The position numbers and the translations under genes were made by a program. From Frankia sp. QA3 (GTDB lineage Bacteria > Actinomycetota > Actinomycetes > Frankiales > Frankiaceae), in assembly GCF_000262465.1 (NCBI RefSeq), contig NZ_CM001489.1, positions 7,229,436 to 7,293,435 on the forward strand: 64,000 nt of DNA. Direction: 5' to 3'. Below are positions 17,417 to 28,483 of this stretch, in pieces. The first letter of the stretch is position 1. Each line of letters starts with the position of its first letter. The notes below the pieces were generated by a model that ran no database searches, had not been told where the DNA came from, and was given only the letters and a program-made list of their open reading frames with translations.

Positions 17417-19605
17417 GCACCACCACCCGCGGCGGCCTGCTCGACCCGCGCCAGCTCGGCCGCTCGCTGCCCGCGGCCCTGCGCAAGCTCGACCCCCGCA
17501 CGCTGTGGCGCAACCCGGTCATGCTCATCGTCGAGGTCGGCGCGGCGTTCACGACCGTGCTGGCGATCGCCGACCCGTCCGTGTTCGGCTGGCTGATCAC
17601 CGTCTGGCTGTGGCTCACGGTCGTGTTCGCGAACCTGGCCGAGGCCGTCGCCGAGGGCCGCGGCAAGGCCCAGGCCGCGGCGCTGCGCCGCACCCGCACC
17701 GACACGATCGCCCGCCGCCTGACCGGCTGGTCACCCGGCCAGCCCGCCCCCGCCGCCGAGGAGATCGCCGAGGGCGACGCGGTCACGGAGGCCGAAGGTA
17801 CGGGGGAGCGCGTCTCGGTGGAGGAGGTGCCCGCGCCCCGGCTGGCCCGCGGCGACCTGGTCGTCGTCGCGGCCGGGGAGCTCATCCCCGGCGACGGAGA
17901 CGTCGTCGAGGGCATCGCCAGCGTCGACGAGTCGGCGATCACGGGGGAGTCCGCGCCGGTGATCCGCGAGTCCGGCGGCGACCGGTCGTCGGTCACCGGG
18001 GGGACGAAGGTGCTCTCCGACCGGATCGTCGTGCGGATCACCCAGCAGCCCGGCGAGAGCTTCATCGACCGGATGATCGGCCTGGTCGAGGGCGCCGACC
18101 GGCGCCGCACCCCGAACGAGATCGCGCTGAACATCCTGCTCGCCGCGCTGACCGTCATCTTCCTGCTGGCCGTCGCCACCCTCCAGCCGCTGGCGATCTT
18201 CACCAAGGCGCAGCAGCCCGCCATCCCCGACTCGGCGGCGCTGACCAGCCACGGGATCACCGGCATCGTGCTGGCGTCCCTGCTGGTCTGCCTCATCCCG
18301 ACCACGATCGGCGCGCTGCTCTCGGCGATCGGCATCGCCGGGATGGATCGGCTGGTCCAGCGCAATGTGCTCGCGATGAGCGGCCGGGCGGTCGAGGCGG
18401 CCGGCGACGTCAACACGCTGCTGCTCGACAAGACCGGAACGATCACCTTCGGCAACCGGCAGGCCCGGGAGTTCCTCCCGGTCGGCGGCGTCGGCGAGGC
18501 CGCCCTCGCCGACGCCGCCCAGCTGTCCTCGCTCGCCGACGAGACGCCGGAGGGCCGCTCGGTCGTCGTGTTCGCCAAGGAGCGCCACGGCCTGCGCGAA
18601 CGGTCCCCCGGTGAGCTGCGCGCGGCGATGTTCGTCCCCTTCACCGCGCAGACCCGGATGTCCGGCGTCGATCTCGCCGACCCCGGCGGGGTGGCGCGGC
18701 GGCGGATTCGCAAGGGCGCGGCCGGGGCCGTGGTGGCCTGGGTGCGTGCGGCCGGCGGGACGGTGCCCGCCGAGCTCGGCGAGGTCGTCGACGGCATCTC
18801 CGCCGCCGGCGGGACGCCGCTGGTCGTCGGGGAGATCACCGGCTCCGGCCCGGCGGCGCACGCGCGGGTGCTCGGCGTCATCCAGCTCGCCGACGTCGTC
18901 AAGACCGGCATGCGGGAACGCTTCGACGAGATGCGCCGGATGGGCATCCGCACCGTGATGATCACCGGGGACAACCCGCTCACCGCGAAGGCGATCGCGC
19001 AGGAGGCCGGCGTCGACGACTTCCTCGCCGAGGCCACCCCCGAGGACAAGCTCGCGCTCATCCGCGCCGAGCAGGCGGGCGGCAAGCTCGTCGCGATGAC
19101 CGGCGACGGCACGAACGACGCCCCGGCGCTCGCCCAGGCCGACGTCGGCGTGGCCATGAACACCGGCACGTCCGCGGCCAAGGAGGCCGGCAACATGGTC
19201 GACCTCGACAGCGACCCGACGAAGCTGATCGAGATCGTCGAGATCGGCAAGCAGCTGCTCATCACCCGCGGGGCGCTGACGACGTTCTCCATCGCCAACG
19301 ACGTCGCGAAGTACTTCGCGATCATCCCGGCGATGTTCGCCGGCGTCTACGGCGGGCTGGACAGCCTGAACATCATGCGGTTGGCCACCCCCGAGTCGGC
19401 GATCCTGTCCGCCGTCATCTTCAACGCGCTCGTCATCGTCGCCCTGATCCCGCTGGCCCTGCGCGGCGTGCGCTACACGCCGAGCAGCGCCTCCGCCCTG
19501 CTGACGCGCAACCTGTCCCGCTACGGCCTCGGCGGGATCATCGCCCCGTTCGTCGGCATCAAGCTCATCGACCTGCTCGTCCAGTTCATCCCGGGGGTGG
19601 GCTAG
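17413..19605 (+). CDS. kdpB: Potassium-transporting P-type ATPase subunit KdpB
   Basis: A 730-residue catalytic subunit. The phosphorylation loop LLLDKTGTITFGN places the aspartate at about residue 339. The actuator motif ESAITGESAPV and the hinge MTGDGTNDAPALAQADVGVA are present, and a TM helix with LIPTTIGALLSAIG matches the family. The TTG start at 17413 overlaps the kdpA stop (TTGA). An N-terminal extension of about 25 residues (TTRGGLLDPRQLGRSLP) precedes the usual start of homology. It hydrolyses ATP to drive K+ through KdpA. Confidence 0.97.
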   Translation: MSTTTRGGLLDPRQLGRSLPAALRKLDPRTLWRNPVMLIVEVGAAFTTVLAIADPSVFGWLITVWLWLTVVFANLAEAVAEGRGKAQAAALRRTRTDTIARRLTGWSPGQPAPAAEEIAEGDAVTEAEGTGERVSVEEVPAPRLARGDLVVVAAGELIPGDGDVVEGIASVDESAITGESAPVIRESGGDRSSVTGGTKVLSDRIVVRITQQPGESFIDRMIGLVEGADRRRTPNEIALNILLAALTVIFLLAVATLQPLAIFTKAQQPAIPDSAALTSHGITGIVLASLLVCLIPTTIGALLSAIGIAGMDRLVQRNVLAMSGRAVEAAGDVNTLLLDKTGTITFGNRQAREFLPVGGVGEAALADAAQLSSLADETPEGRSVVVFAKERHGLRERSPGELRAAMFVPFTAQTRMSGVDLADPGGVARRRIRKGAAGAVVAWVRAAGGTVPAELGEVVDGISAAGGTPLVVGEITGSGPAAHARVLGVIQLADVVKTGMRERFDEMRRMGIRTVMITGDNPLTAKAIAQEAGVDDFLAEATPEDKLALIRAEQAGGKLVAMTGDGTNDAPALAQADVGVAMNTGTSAAKEAGNMVDLDSDPTKLIEIVEIGKQLLITRGALTTFSIANDVAKYFAIIPAMFAGVYGGLDSLNIMRLATPESAILSAVIFNALVIVALIPLALRGVRYTPSSASALLTRNLSRYGLGGIIAPFVGIKLIDLLVQFIPGVG

Positions 19606-19608
19606 CCC

Positions 19609-20507
19609 ATGTTCGCGCGACTGCCCGGCTGGGTCCGCCAGCACCTGGCCGCCCTGCGGATCCTGCTCGTGTTCACCGTCGTCGTCGGCGTCGCCTACCC
19701 ACTGGCGATCCTCGCCGTCGCCCAGCTCCCCGGCCTGAACGACCGCGCCGACGGCTCGTTCGTCACCGGCGCCGACGGCCGGCGGGTCGGCTCGTCGCTC
19801 ATCGGCCAGTCGTTCACCGACGACGCCGGCAGGCCGATCGCCCGCTACTTCCAGAGCCGGCCGTCCGCGGCCGGGGACGGCTACGACCCGACGTCCACCT
19901 CGGCGTCGAACCTCGGCCCGGAGGATGTCGTCGACGCCTTCGACGACCCGGCCACGCAGGGCACGGACGAGTCCCGGCAGAGCCTGCTCACCCAGGTCTG
20001 CGCCCGCAGCCAGGCCGTCGGCACGCTGGACGGCGTCGACGGCCGCCGACCGTACTGCACCTCCTCCGGGGTCGGCGCCGTGCTCGCCGTCCACCACGCG
20101 GGGCCCGGCTACGACGGCCGGGTGACGCGGGTCGTCAGCGTGAACGAGCTCTGCCCGGCCCGGCCGTTCCTCGCCACCTACGCCGGGGTGCCGGTGAGCT
20201 GCCGGTCGCTGACCGACGACATCGCCGCCGGCCAGCGCGTCCTCATCCGCGGTGACGCTCCCGCGCACCCCGCCGTTCCCGCCGACGCGGTCACCGCCAG
20301 CGCCAGCGGCCTCGACCCGCAGATCAGCACCGCCTACGCTGACCTCCAGGTCAACCGGGTGGCCCGCGCCCGCGGCCTGTCCGCCGACCGGGTCGCCGCG
20401 CTCGTGCGAGACCACACGACCGGCCGCAGCCTCGGCATCCTCGGCGAACCGGTGGTCAACGTGCTGGGGCTCAACCGGGCGCTGGACGCGCTCACCCCGG
20501 CGCGGCG

Positions 20508-20511
<4 letters not shown>
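19609..20511 (+). CDS. kdpC: Potassium-transporting ATPase subunit KdpC, actinobacterial long form
   Basis: 300 residues against about 190 in E. coli. An N-terminal TM helix (about 14-38) is followed by SLIGQSF and ARYFQSRPSAAGDGYDP, and the canonical end DAVTASASGLDPQIS...LGILGEPVVNVLGLNRALD. Between residues about 104 and 223 lies an insertion with four cysteines (131, 150, 182, 198) and AVHHAGPGYDGRVTRVVSVNE. I know this long form from other actinomycetes such as Streptomyces, so it is a lineage trait. The insert is extracytoplasmic by topology and could hold disulfides. It starts 3 bp after kdpB stops. Confidence 0.95.
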
Positions 20512-21434
<923 letters not shown>

Positions 21435-21694
21435 GGCCATCACAAGACGCTCGAATACGCCGTCTGAGTGCTGCCATTCTGCCGGTCCACCGGCCCGGCC
21501 GTCGGTGACCGGCGGCGTGCGGACCGATCCCGGTGCTCTGCCCGATCCGGCGCGTTTTTGCAGGTCGGCGGGTCCGACCGCCTTCTCGGTAAATGGTTTG
21601 CCCCGAAAGAACCGGCGACCGGCCCGTTGGCTATGTTGTTGCCTCGTCACCACGGCAACGCAGGCGGACGAAGCGGCGGGCACACGGCAGGGCG

Positions 21695-22566
21695 ATGGGG
21701 CTGGGCAGTTCATATACCCTGGAATCCCTGGTAGGGCGGGGTGGGATGGGGGAGGTGTGGCGTGGTCACGACCAGTCCGGACGAGTCCTTGCCTTCAAGC
21801 TCCTGCTGCCGGAACTCACCACCGACGAAAGAATAGTCGCCCGGTTCATGCGGGAGCGATCGGTACTCACCCGCATTCAGTCGCCGTTCGTGGTCAAGGT
21901 CTGGGATCTGGTCGCCGAACACGGTCTGCTGGCCATTGTGATGGATTTTATCGAGGGTTCCGACCTGCGCCAGTATCTGCGTTCCCGGGGAACCCTGCCC
22001 CGGCGGAGGCGGCCGCCCTGACCGTCGACATTCTGACCGGTCTCGGCGTCGCCCACGACCTCGGCATCGTCCATCGCGACCTCAAACCCGCGAACGTCCT
22101 GCTCGGCGGCTACGGCCCGGCGCTGCACCCCAAGGTGACCGATTTCGGCATCGCCAGCGTGATGGACGGCTCCACCGAGCTGACCACCAGTCAGGGAATT
22201 CTCGGCACACCGACCTACATGGCTCCGGAGATGATCGACGGCGGCCAGACCGGTCCGCCCGCGGACGTCTACGCCGCCGGCCGCGACCTCAGGCAATCCC
22301 GCGCCGGCACCGGCGGCTGCATGGTCAGCACCGCCGGCGGATACACCCCGGACGGCGCCAAAATGCCGGACGCCCTGTACGCGACCGCCTGCGACGGCTC
22401 AGCCGGCCAGCAGTGGGTAGTCGCGTCGAGCACCCGTTTCGGACAGGCCTTCCGCAATGTGGGCACGGGAAAATGCCTGGACAGCGATCAGGAAAGTCCG
22501 AATGGAACCGGATATCAAGCGTATACGCTGCCCTGTAGCGGCAACAACTATCAGAACTGGACATGA
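21695..22566 (+). pseudogene. Broken Ser/Thr protein kinase with ricin-type lectin tail
   Basis: ATG 21695 begins a Hanks-type kinase: YTLESLVGRGGMGEVWRG (glycine loop), AFKLLLPEL with the ATP-binding Lys. Near 22005 the frame shifts; the sense continues in the next frame as AAALTVDILTGLGVAHDLGI, HRDLKPANVLL, TDFGIASV and GTPTYMAPEMIDG. After ADVYAAG the kinase stops abruptly and a beta-trefoil-like end follows (RNVGTGKCLDSDQ, YTLPCSGNNYQNW). So there is one frameshift and one internal deletion that joins kinase to lectin and removes the kinase C-lobe, the juxtamembrane region and the TM segment. A full-length ancestor would be a receptor kinase with an extracellular sugar-binding domain. Confidence 0.8.
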
Positions 22567-23026
22567 GCGGCCGGAGCGGAGCGCTTCGGGACTCCTGCAC
22601 ATGCAGCTCCGAGTTGAAGGCGTCTTCGTGGCGAAGCCGCCTGCCATGTCAGCCTGCCATGTCAGCCCGCCATGTCAGCGCACGGCGAGCGGGCCGGCGG
22701 CACGGTCACGGCTCGCCGTCATCGCGTCATCGCGCCTCGAACGCCCGCGGCACCGAGCCGCGCCGCTGCTGGGCTGGCCACGCCGACCTCCCGCTTATTC
22801 CCGGTGTGGCAGTGCGACCACTTGGAGATCACGACTGCCTCCGTCGGGTACGGGCATCGCCGGTCCACCCTGATCACGGCAGGGTGCCCCCTCAGGGTGA
22901 ATTCCCGGCTACCGACCACGCACCTTTCCGCGGCCGGCTTGCCGCGGTCTCTGCGTCGTCCTCGCCCATGTCGGCGCGCGGGTCGGTGACCTCGTTCAGT
23001 GTGACCTCCACGCGAAAAGGACGTAT
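22567..23026. other. Intergenic region upstream of the S1 protease
   Basis: 460 bp without a supported gene. It includes three near copies of TGCCATGTCAGCC at about 22642-22678 and must contain the promoter of the secreted protease gene at 23027. I see no RNA gene or riboswitch fold. Confidence 0.5.
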
Positions 23027-24064
23027 ATGTCCCAAAAGAGAACGACCCTCCTCGGTGCCGCCGTCGCCATGACCGCGGCCGTGACAATGCTGACCGTGAG
23101 CCCGGCGCAGGGGGCGACGGGTAAACCCACCCCGGCGGCGACGACCGCCGTTGACGCCAACAGCGCCCCGGACAACGCCGCCTCCGCCAGGGTCTCCCCA
23201 TCGGACGCCACGACATCGGCGTTGACGACGATCCAGGAGCGAATCGCCCAGTACGTCGCCAAGAATGGCACCAAGTACTCGTTCGGCAGCTACACCGACC
23301 CGGCCACCGGCCAGATTGTGCTCGAGACCGACGCGCCGGCGGGAGTCGTATCCTCGCTGACCGACCTGTCCAGCGCACAGGCCAGCCAGCGGCAGGCAGC
23401 CGCTCGGCTGCAGGTGCGGCACACGGGCACGAGCGACGCCTGGCATCGCCGCGACGACATCAGCCCGTTCTACGGCGGTGGCGGGATCCAGTCCGGCGGC
23501 GGCCTATGTTCCTCCGGATACACCGTGCAGAACTCCGCCGGAACCCGGTTCATCACCACCGCGGGCCACTGCTTCGCCACCGGCGCCGCCGTCCGGACCG
23601 AGTCCAACGCGAACGCGTACGGCACCGTCTCCAACCGGCACCTGCCCACCGTCAACGGCGCTGCCAAGGACGTGGAGCTCATCGGCGGGCAGTCCTACTC
23701 GGGCCGGATCTTCACCGGCGGAGTCACCAGCAGCACCAGCATCCCGGTGGTCGCCGCCGGCACCGCCTACGTCGGATACACCGACTACTGCTTCAGCGGC
23801 CGGACCAGCGGTGAACAGTGCGGTCACACCGCGACCAGCATCAACGCGCAGGTGTGTACAAGCTCCGGCTGCAAATCCCCGGTCATCGCCTACACCGGCG
23901 GCAACGTGGGAACGAACGGCGACTCGGGTGCGCCCTTCTACGCCAAGGACGCCTCCGGCGCGTGGATCCGGGGCCACTTCATCGCGTTCAGCAGCACCAC
24001 CGGCTGGGCCGAGCCGTGGACCGTGGTGGCGCCCACACTGGGCGTCAGCATCGTGACGGGCTGA
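23027..24064 (+). CDS. Secreted chymotrypsin-like S1 serine protease
   Basis: A 345-residue secreted enzyme. Signal peptide MSQKRTTLLGAAVAMTAAVT with likely cleavage near residue 30 (AQGA). A pro-region of about 100 residues precedes the catalytic domain. The triad reads His181 in TTAGHCF, Asp215 in KDVELI and Ser300 in NGDSGAPFY. Six cysteines (161, 182, 255, 265, 277, 282) could form three disulfides. It resembles streptogrisin or alpha-lytic type exoproteases of actinomycetes, which degrade environmental protein. A strong hairpin follows the gene. Confidence 0.9.
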   Translation: MSQKRTTLLGAAVAMTAAVTMLTVSPAQGATGKPTPAATTAVDANSAPDNAASARVSPSDATTSALTTIQERIAQYVAKNGTKYSFGSYTDPATGQIVLETDAPAGVVSSLTDLSSAQASQRQAAARLQVRHTGTSDAWHRRDDISPFYGGGGIQSGGGLCSSGYTVQNSAGTRFITTAGHCFATGAAVRTESNANAYGTVSNRHLPTVNGAAKDVELIGGQSYSGRIFTGGVTSSTSIPVVAAGTAYVGYTDYCFSGRTSGEQCGHTATSINAQVCTSSGCKSPVIAYTGGNVGTNGDSGAPFYAKDASGAWIRGHFIAFSSTTGWAEPWTVVAPTLGVSIVTG

Positions 24065-24078
24065 CCCGCCGGTAGTCG

Positions 24079-24123
24079 CGCCGATGGCTGGGAAACCCGG
24101 ACGCGGGTTCCCAGCCATCGGCG
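24079..24123. terminator. Bidirectional hairpin between convergent genes
   Basis: Arms 24079-24099 and 24104-24123 pair over 20 bp with one bulged A (CGCCGATGGCTGGG against CCCAGCCATCGGCG) and a 4-nt loop. It fills the gap between the protease stop and the convergent lipoprotein stop and can serve both transcripts. Confidence 0.8.
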
Positions 24124-24732
24124 TCATCGCACGTCCAGCGGCCACGGCCCGCCGAAGGACTCCACCCCCGCCCCGTCGTCCGGCGTGAACAGCACCCGCG
24201 CGTACAGGTCGTAGCCTCCGGGACGCACGAGCCCGCCGGCTGGGTCGCAGGCCACGAGCGTGGCCTCCCCCGACAGGCGGGTGATCTTCCCTGGCGCGAG
24301 ATCCCACCGGACTCCGAGCGCGTCCTGCGGCACCGGCAGGGTCGCGACCCGGCCGTCGCGAACCAGGAACACGTCGGCGCGGGGAGCACCGACACCATGC
24401 AGAGCAACCCCACTGGTGACCTCGACCGTGCCGGCAACCGCCCGGTCGGCGGCCTCAGCCTCGGCGGGAAACCGCCCTCTCAGAATCAGCCGGCCACCGG
24501 CCGGCGGCCGAAACGGCCGTCCGCATTCGATGACGGTGACGCCGGTGCTCGATGCCGCTTCACCCGATGCCGCTTCACTTGATGTCGCTTCACTTGATGT
24601 CGCCTCCACCGTCACATGGTCCCCGGGCGACGCCGCCGGCTCCGGGAGGCCGCCGTCCGCGCAGCCGGTGGCGGCGAGCGCGACGGCGAATATCACCGCC
24701 CAGATGGCATATTTCCAGCGATCTGGAATCAT
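24124..24732 (-). CDS. Putative lipoprotein
   Basis: 202 residues from ATG 24732. The N-terminus KYAIWAVIFAVALAATGCAD is a signal peptide ending in a lipobox-like AATGC, so the cysteine at about residue 21 would be lipidated. A Ser/Glu/Ala linker follows, built from a 15-bp tandem repeat (24548-24604: SSEATSSEAASGEA). The folded part has beta-rich stretches (GVRWDLAPGKITRL, GGYDLYARVLFTPDDG). No family recognised. It lies between a terminator and an 8-bp repeat array, apparently as a single gene. Confidence 0.7.
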   Translation of the reverse strand: MIPDRWKYAIWAVIFAVALAATGCADGGLPEPAASPGDHVTVEATSSEATSSEAASGEAASSTGVTVIECGRPFRPPAGGRLILRGRFPAEAEAADRAVAGTVEVTSGVALHGVGAPRADVFLVRDGRVATLPVPQDALGVRWDLAPGKITRLSGEATLVACDPAGGLVRPGGYDLYARVLFTPDDGAGVESFGGPWPLDVR

Positions 24733-24815
24733 CAACCTCGCTCTCCCCTGTACGCACGATCCTGGAGACCCACGCCGACCCGCGTACGTCTCGCCGGGCG
24801 AGCCGCGTGCGGAAG

Positions 24816-24871
24816 CATGCCCACATGCCCACATGCCCACATGGCCACATGGCCACATGGCCACATGGCCG
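24816..24871. repeat. Seven-unit 8-bp tandem repeat
   Basis: Three CATGCCCA units followed by four CATGGCCA-type units lie directly after the corA stop codon and upstream of the lipoprotein start. This is non-coding and not CRISPR-like, since there are no spacers. Slippage could vary its length. Confidence 0.85.
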
Positions 24872-24877
24872 GCCAGG

Positions 24878-25915
24878 TCACCACCAGCCGCGGCGGCGGG
24901 CCCAGCGCAGGAGGGTCGCGGACATGGCGGCCATCACGGCCAGGACGATGAGCAGCTCGGGGTACTGGGAGCGGTCGTTGACGATGATGTTCATGCCGAG
25001 GACGGAGGACAGCGCGGTGATCGGGAGTGTGACGGCGGCGATGACGGCGAAACGCTCCGCGGCAATGGTCATCTTCGTCTCGGTCAGGGTGCGGTAGAAC
25101 TCGATCACTCCCTGCAGGTAATCGCGCTGCGCGTCGGCGAGGGCGCGGATGCGGTCGAACTGGTCGGCGAGGTCGTCGACGAGCGGGCGCGCGGCCAGCA
25201 GGGCCCGGATCGCGACGCTGTCGGGCGCCACCGGGGTCGGGTGCCCGCCGGGTGGGGCGGTGCGGGCGAGGACGGACAGCCGGTCGAGGGCCTCCCGGCC
25301 CAGGGCGCCCATGGTGCGCACGGCCAGCAGCCCGTGCCGGGCGCGGAACAGCTCGTCGAGGAGCTGCTCGGGATCGCCCAGATGGCCGCCGGTGACGCGC
25401 TGTTCGAGGCGCCACACCTCGCCGGTCGTCGCCTCGATGAACGCCTCCTGCCGGTGGGCGAGCGCCGAGCCGATCGCGTAGGCGAGGTCGAACGGGGAGG
25501 TCGGGCGCAGCCGGCCCGCGTCGAGGCGGGCCGCGACCTCACCGGTCTCCCGCAGCATCGCCTCCCGGCTGACGGCCGGGTTCGCCGGTCCGTGCACGGT
25601 GACCAGGTAGCGGGGGCCGATGAACTGATCCAGCTCCACGTAGTGCACGTGCCCGCCGGCGCCGCGTTCGGGCGCGTGCAGCACGACGAACACGTGATCG
25701 GCGTACGCCCGGACCTTGGGCACGCGGTTGCGTTCCACGCAGTCGCGTACGGCGAGAGGATGGAACCCGAACACCTCGGACAGCACCCGCGCGCCGGCCG
25801 CGTCGCAGCTCGGCATGTCCACCCAGACCAGCCCCTCGCCGGCGGCGACCAGCGTGGGCAGCGCCTCCGGGAGGTGCTGCTCGACGCCCGCCCCGGTCAG
25901 GAGGCGAACCTCCAC
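24878..25915 (-). CDS. corA: CorA-family Mg2+/divalent cation channel
   Basis: 345 residues from GTG 25915, which follows GGGAGGG at 9 bp. The cytoplasmic part is an alpha/beta N-domain (DMPSCDAAG, VFGFHPLAVRDC, YVELDQFIGPRYLVTVHG) and long helices. The C-terminus has two TM helices; the first ends in the signature LGMNII (GMN motif), which forms the pore entrance. The last residues RRRGWW are basic, as usual. The family forms pentameric channels for Mg2+, Co2+ or Ni2+. It is divergent from the KimA-like gene. Confidence 0.92.
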   Translation of the reverse strand: MEVRLLTGAGVEQHLPEALPTLVAAGEGLVWVDMPSCDAAGARVLSEVFGFHPLAVRDCVERNRVPKVRAYADHVFVVLHAPERGAGGHVHYVELDQFIGPRYLVTVHGPANPAVSREAMLRETGEVAARLDAGRLRPTSPFDLAYAIGSALAHRQEAFIEATTGEVWRLEQRVTGGHLGDPEQLLDELFRARHGLLAVRTMGALGREALDRLSVLARTAPPGGHPTPVAPDSVAIRALLAARPLVDDLADQFDRIRALADAQRDYLQGVIEFYRTLTETKMTIAAERFAVIAAVTLPITALSSVLGMNIIVNDRSQYPELLIVLAVMAAMSATLLRWARRRGWW

Positions 25916-26339
25916 GCCCACCAGCCCTCCCCTCGGACGCCCTGCGCCCCCGCCCGCCTCGCCGGATCCGGAGCCAGGGCGGGGGCCGGCCGCGCGGCCG
26001 CGCCACGCGATCGGCCCTTTCGGCGGAAACATCGGGCCTTGCGAGGATTCAGCATGAATGATTGTCGCGCCTGGCTCGGCGTGCCGCGAAAATGATAGCC
26101 GCGGTTCCCCCGGTCGTGGCCCGTTACCCAGGCATGATCGGCGGCGATGTTAGTAACCGGTGATAATCCCCCCTGGCGTCCGAACGGTGTTTTCCGGGGC
26201 GAAGTAATCAGCAGGCCGGCGCGAACCGTACGCGGTGCCGTCAGCGTGGCGTGAGAAAACGCGGGGTCGGCGTTAGCATCCTGGGCGAGATTGCCGCACC
26301 GCGCCCGCGGCGGGGGCGCGGCGGGGGCGGAGCGACGCG
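25916..26339. other. Divergent intergenic region between corA and the KimA-like gene
   Basis: About 420 bp. The corA-proximal third is GC-rich and reads through in the corA frame but has no better start. The rest must hold the promoters of both genes. Because KimA homologues are often under a c-di-AMP riboswitch I looked for its conserved core and did not find it. Confidence 0.5.
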
Positions 26340-28381
26340 ATGGCCGGTGACGTGGCGCGGCGGCTGCTCGTGGGCCGCCCGATGCGCAGTGAGCGGCTGG
26401 CCGAGACCGAGCTGCCCAAGTGGCTCGCCCTGCCGGTGTTCTGCAGCGACCCGCTGTCGTCGGTGGCGTACGCGACCGAGTCGATCCTCGTCGCGCTGGC
26501 CGCGGGCGGGCTGACGCTCTACCACACCACCCCGTACATCGCGGCCGCGGTGGCGCTGACCCTGCTGGTGGTCGTCACCTCCTACCGGCAGACGGTGCAC
26601 GCCTATCCGAACGGCGGCGGTGCCTACGTCGTCGCCTCCGAGAACCTGGGGCGCACCGCGGGGCTCGCGGCGGCCAGCGCCCTGCTCGTCGACTACGTGC
26701 TCACCGTGGCGGTGTCCGTCGCCGCCGGCGTCGGCAACATCATCTCGGCGGCGCCGGGCCTCGCGGGCGACGCGCTGCCGATCGCGCTCGGGTTCGTCGC
26801 CCTGCTGATGCTGATGAACCTGCGCGGGGTGCAGGAGTCCGGACGGGTCTTCGCGATCCCGACGTACGGGTTCATCCTCGGCGTCTACGTGATGTTCGCC
26901 TGGGCCGCCTACAAGGGCCTCGCCGGCCAGCCGATGCGCGCCGAGACCGCCGACTACCGGCTCCGGGCGACCAGCTCCACGACCGGCGTCCTCGCGGTGC
27001 TGCTGATCCTGCGCGCCTTCGCCAACGGCTGCACGGCGCTGACCGGCGTGGAGGCGATCAGCAACGGCGTGCCGGCGTTCCGGCGGCCAAAGAGCCGTAA
27101 CGCGGCGCTGACCCTGTCCGCGATGGCGGCGCTGGCGGTCACGATGTTCGTCGGCATCACGATCCTCGCCCTGGTCAGCGACGTCCACATGGCGGGCAGC
27201 CCGACCGACTACGTCGGGCTGCCCCCGGGGACGGCGGTGCCGACCGCCATCTCGCAGATCGGCGCGGCGGTGTTCGGCAAGACGTTCTTCTTCTACTGGA
27301 ACACCGTCTTCACCGCCGGCATCCTCATCCTGGCCGCGAACACGGCGTTCAACGGCTTCCCGGCGCTCGCCTCGATCCTCGCCCGCGACCGGTTCCTGCC
27401 CCGCCAGCTCTATAACCGCGGCGACCGGCTCGTGTTCAGCAACGGCATCGTGCTGCTCGCCGTCGCCGCGGGGCTGCTGCTGCTCGCCTTCGACGCCGAC
27501 ACCCAGTCACTGATCCACCTGTACATCATCGGTGTGTTCGTCTCGTTCACCCTCAGCCAGGCCGGCATGGTCCGGCACTGGCAGCGCAAACTGGCCGCCC
27601 CCGAGGGGGCCGCCGTCGGGGGGGCCGCCGTCGGGGGGGCCGCCGTCGGGGGGCCGCCGTTGGCGGGGCTGCCGTCGGGGGAGCGGTCGCGGACGTCGCG
27701 GCTCGGCGGCACGTCCGCCGCTCCCAGAGCATCAACGCGGTCGGGGCGACCGTCACCGCGCTCGTCCTGGTGATCGTTCTGGCCAGCAAGTTCCTCGAGG
27801 GCGCCTGGATCGTCGTGGTGGCGATGCCACTGCTGTTCGCGCTGATGCGGGGCATCCGCCGGCACTACGACCGGGTCGCCGAGACGCTGCACGTGCCCGA
27901 TCAGGTCCGGCTGATCCGCCCGAGCCGCAACCATGTGATCGTCCTGGTCTCCCGCCTGCACATGCCGACCGTGCGGGCGCTGTCCTACGCCCGGGCCCTG
28001 GCCCCGAGCGACCTGGAGGCCGTGACGGTCGCCGTCTCCCGCGAGGAGGCGCAGGCCCTGCTCGAGGACTGGGAACGCCACGGCATCGACGTCCCGCTGC
28101 GGATCCTCGACTCGCCCTTCCGGGAGATCACCCGCCCGGTGCTCGGACACGTGCGCTCGCTGCGCCGCGCCAGCCCGCGCGACGTCGTCACCGTGGTCAT
28201 CCCGGAGTACGTGGTCAGCCACTGGTGGCAGCACATCCTGCACAACCAGAGCGCCCTGCGGATCAAGACCCGGCTGCTGTTCCAGCCCGGCGTGGTCGTG
28301 ATCAGCGTGCCGTGGCGGATCGACCGGCCGCCCCCGGACACCGCCGTGCCCAGCGGCCAGTCCGCCACACCGGGGCGATGA
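26340..28381 (+). pseudogene. KimA-like APC-superfamily K+ transporter with a one-base frameshift in a G-tract
   Basis: The first frame (26340 to about 27640) gives twelve TM helices with FCSDPLSSVAYATESILVAL near the N-terminus, the family hallmark, and YPNGGGAYVVASENLG. The second frame continues from RRSQSINAVGATVTALVLV through a last TM pair to a soluble C-domain (LIRPSRNHVIVLVSRLHMPT ... VVIPEYVVSHWW). The order, 12 TM plus cytosolic domain, is that of KimA, a high-affinity K+ importer. The break lies in a 15-bp repeat whose third G-tract has six G instead of seven; adding one G restores an unbroken frame of about 680 residues. This could be inactivation, a switchable state or a sequencing error. 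Confidence 0.85.
27610..27660. repeat. 15-bp repeat with G7/G7/G6 tracts at the frameshift site
   Basis: CCGCCGTC followed by a G-tract repeats: tracts at 27618-27624 (7), 27633-27639 (7) and 27648-27653 (6). The 15-bp unit encodes AAVGG in frame. The third unit is 14 bp, which shifts the frame; downstream sequence resumes AAVGG coding only in the new frame. Confidence 0.9.
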
Positions 28382-28483
28382 CCTGGGGGCCGGCCGCCGA
28401 CGGCGCCCCTCAATAGTTAGATCATAGGATGTGACCTGTGTCGCGGGTGACTCTCTGTGTGTAGATGAAGCCTGGAGGAGCAG

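Noticed and set aside
22637..22680. Operator made of repeated TGCCATGTCAGCC
   Set aside because: Units are tandem and degenerate and lie about 350 bp from the next start; more likely a slippage repeat.
24816..24871. CRISPR-like array
   Set aside because: The 8-bp units are directly adjacent with no spacers and no cas genes are in the window.
25916..26339. Possible c-di-AMP (ydaO) riboswitch upstream of the KimA-like gene
   Set aside because: The conserved core elements of that riboswitch are not visible in the region; GC-rich hairpins alone are not evidence.
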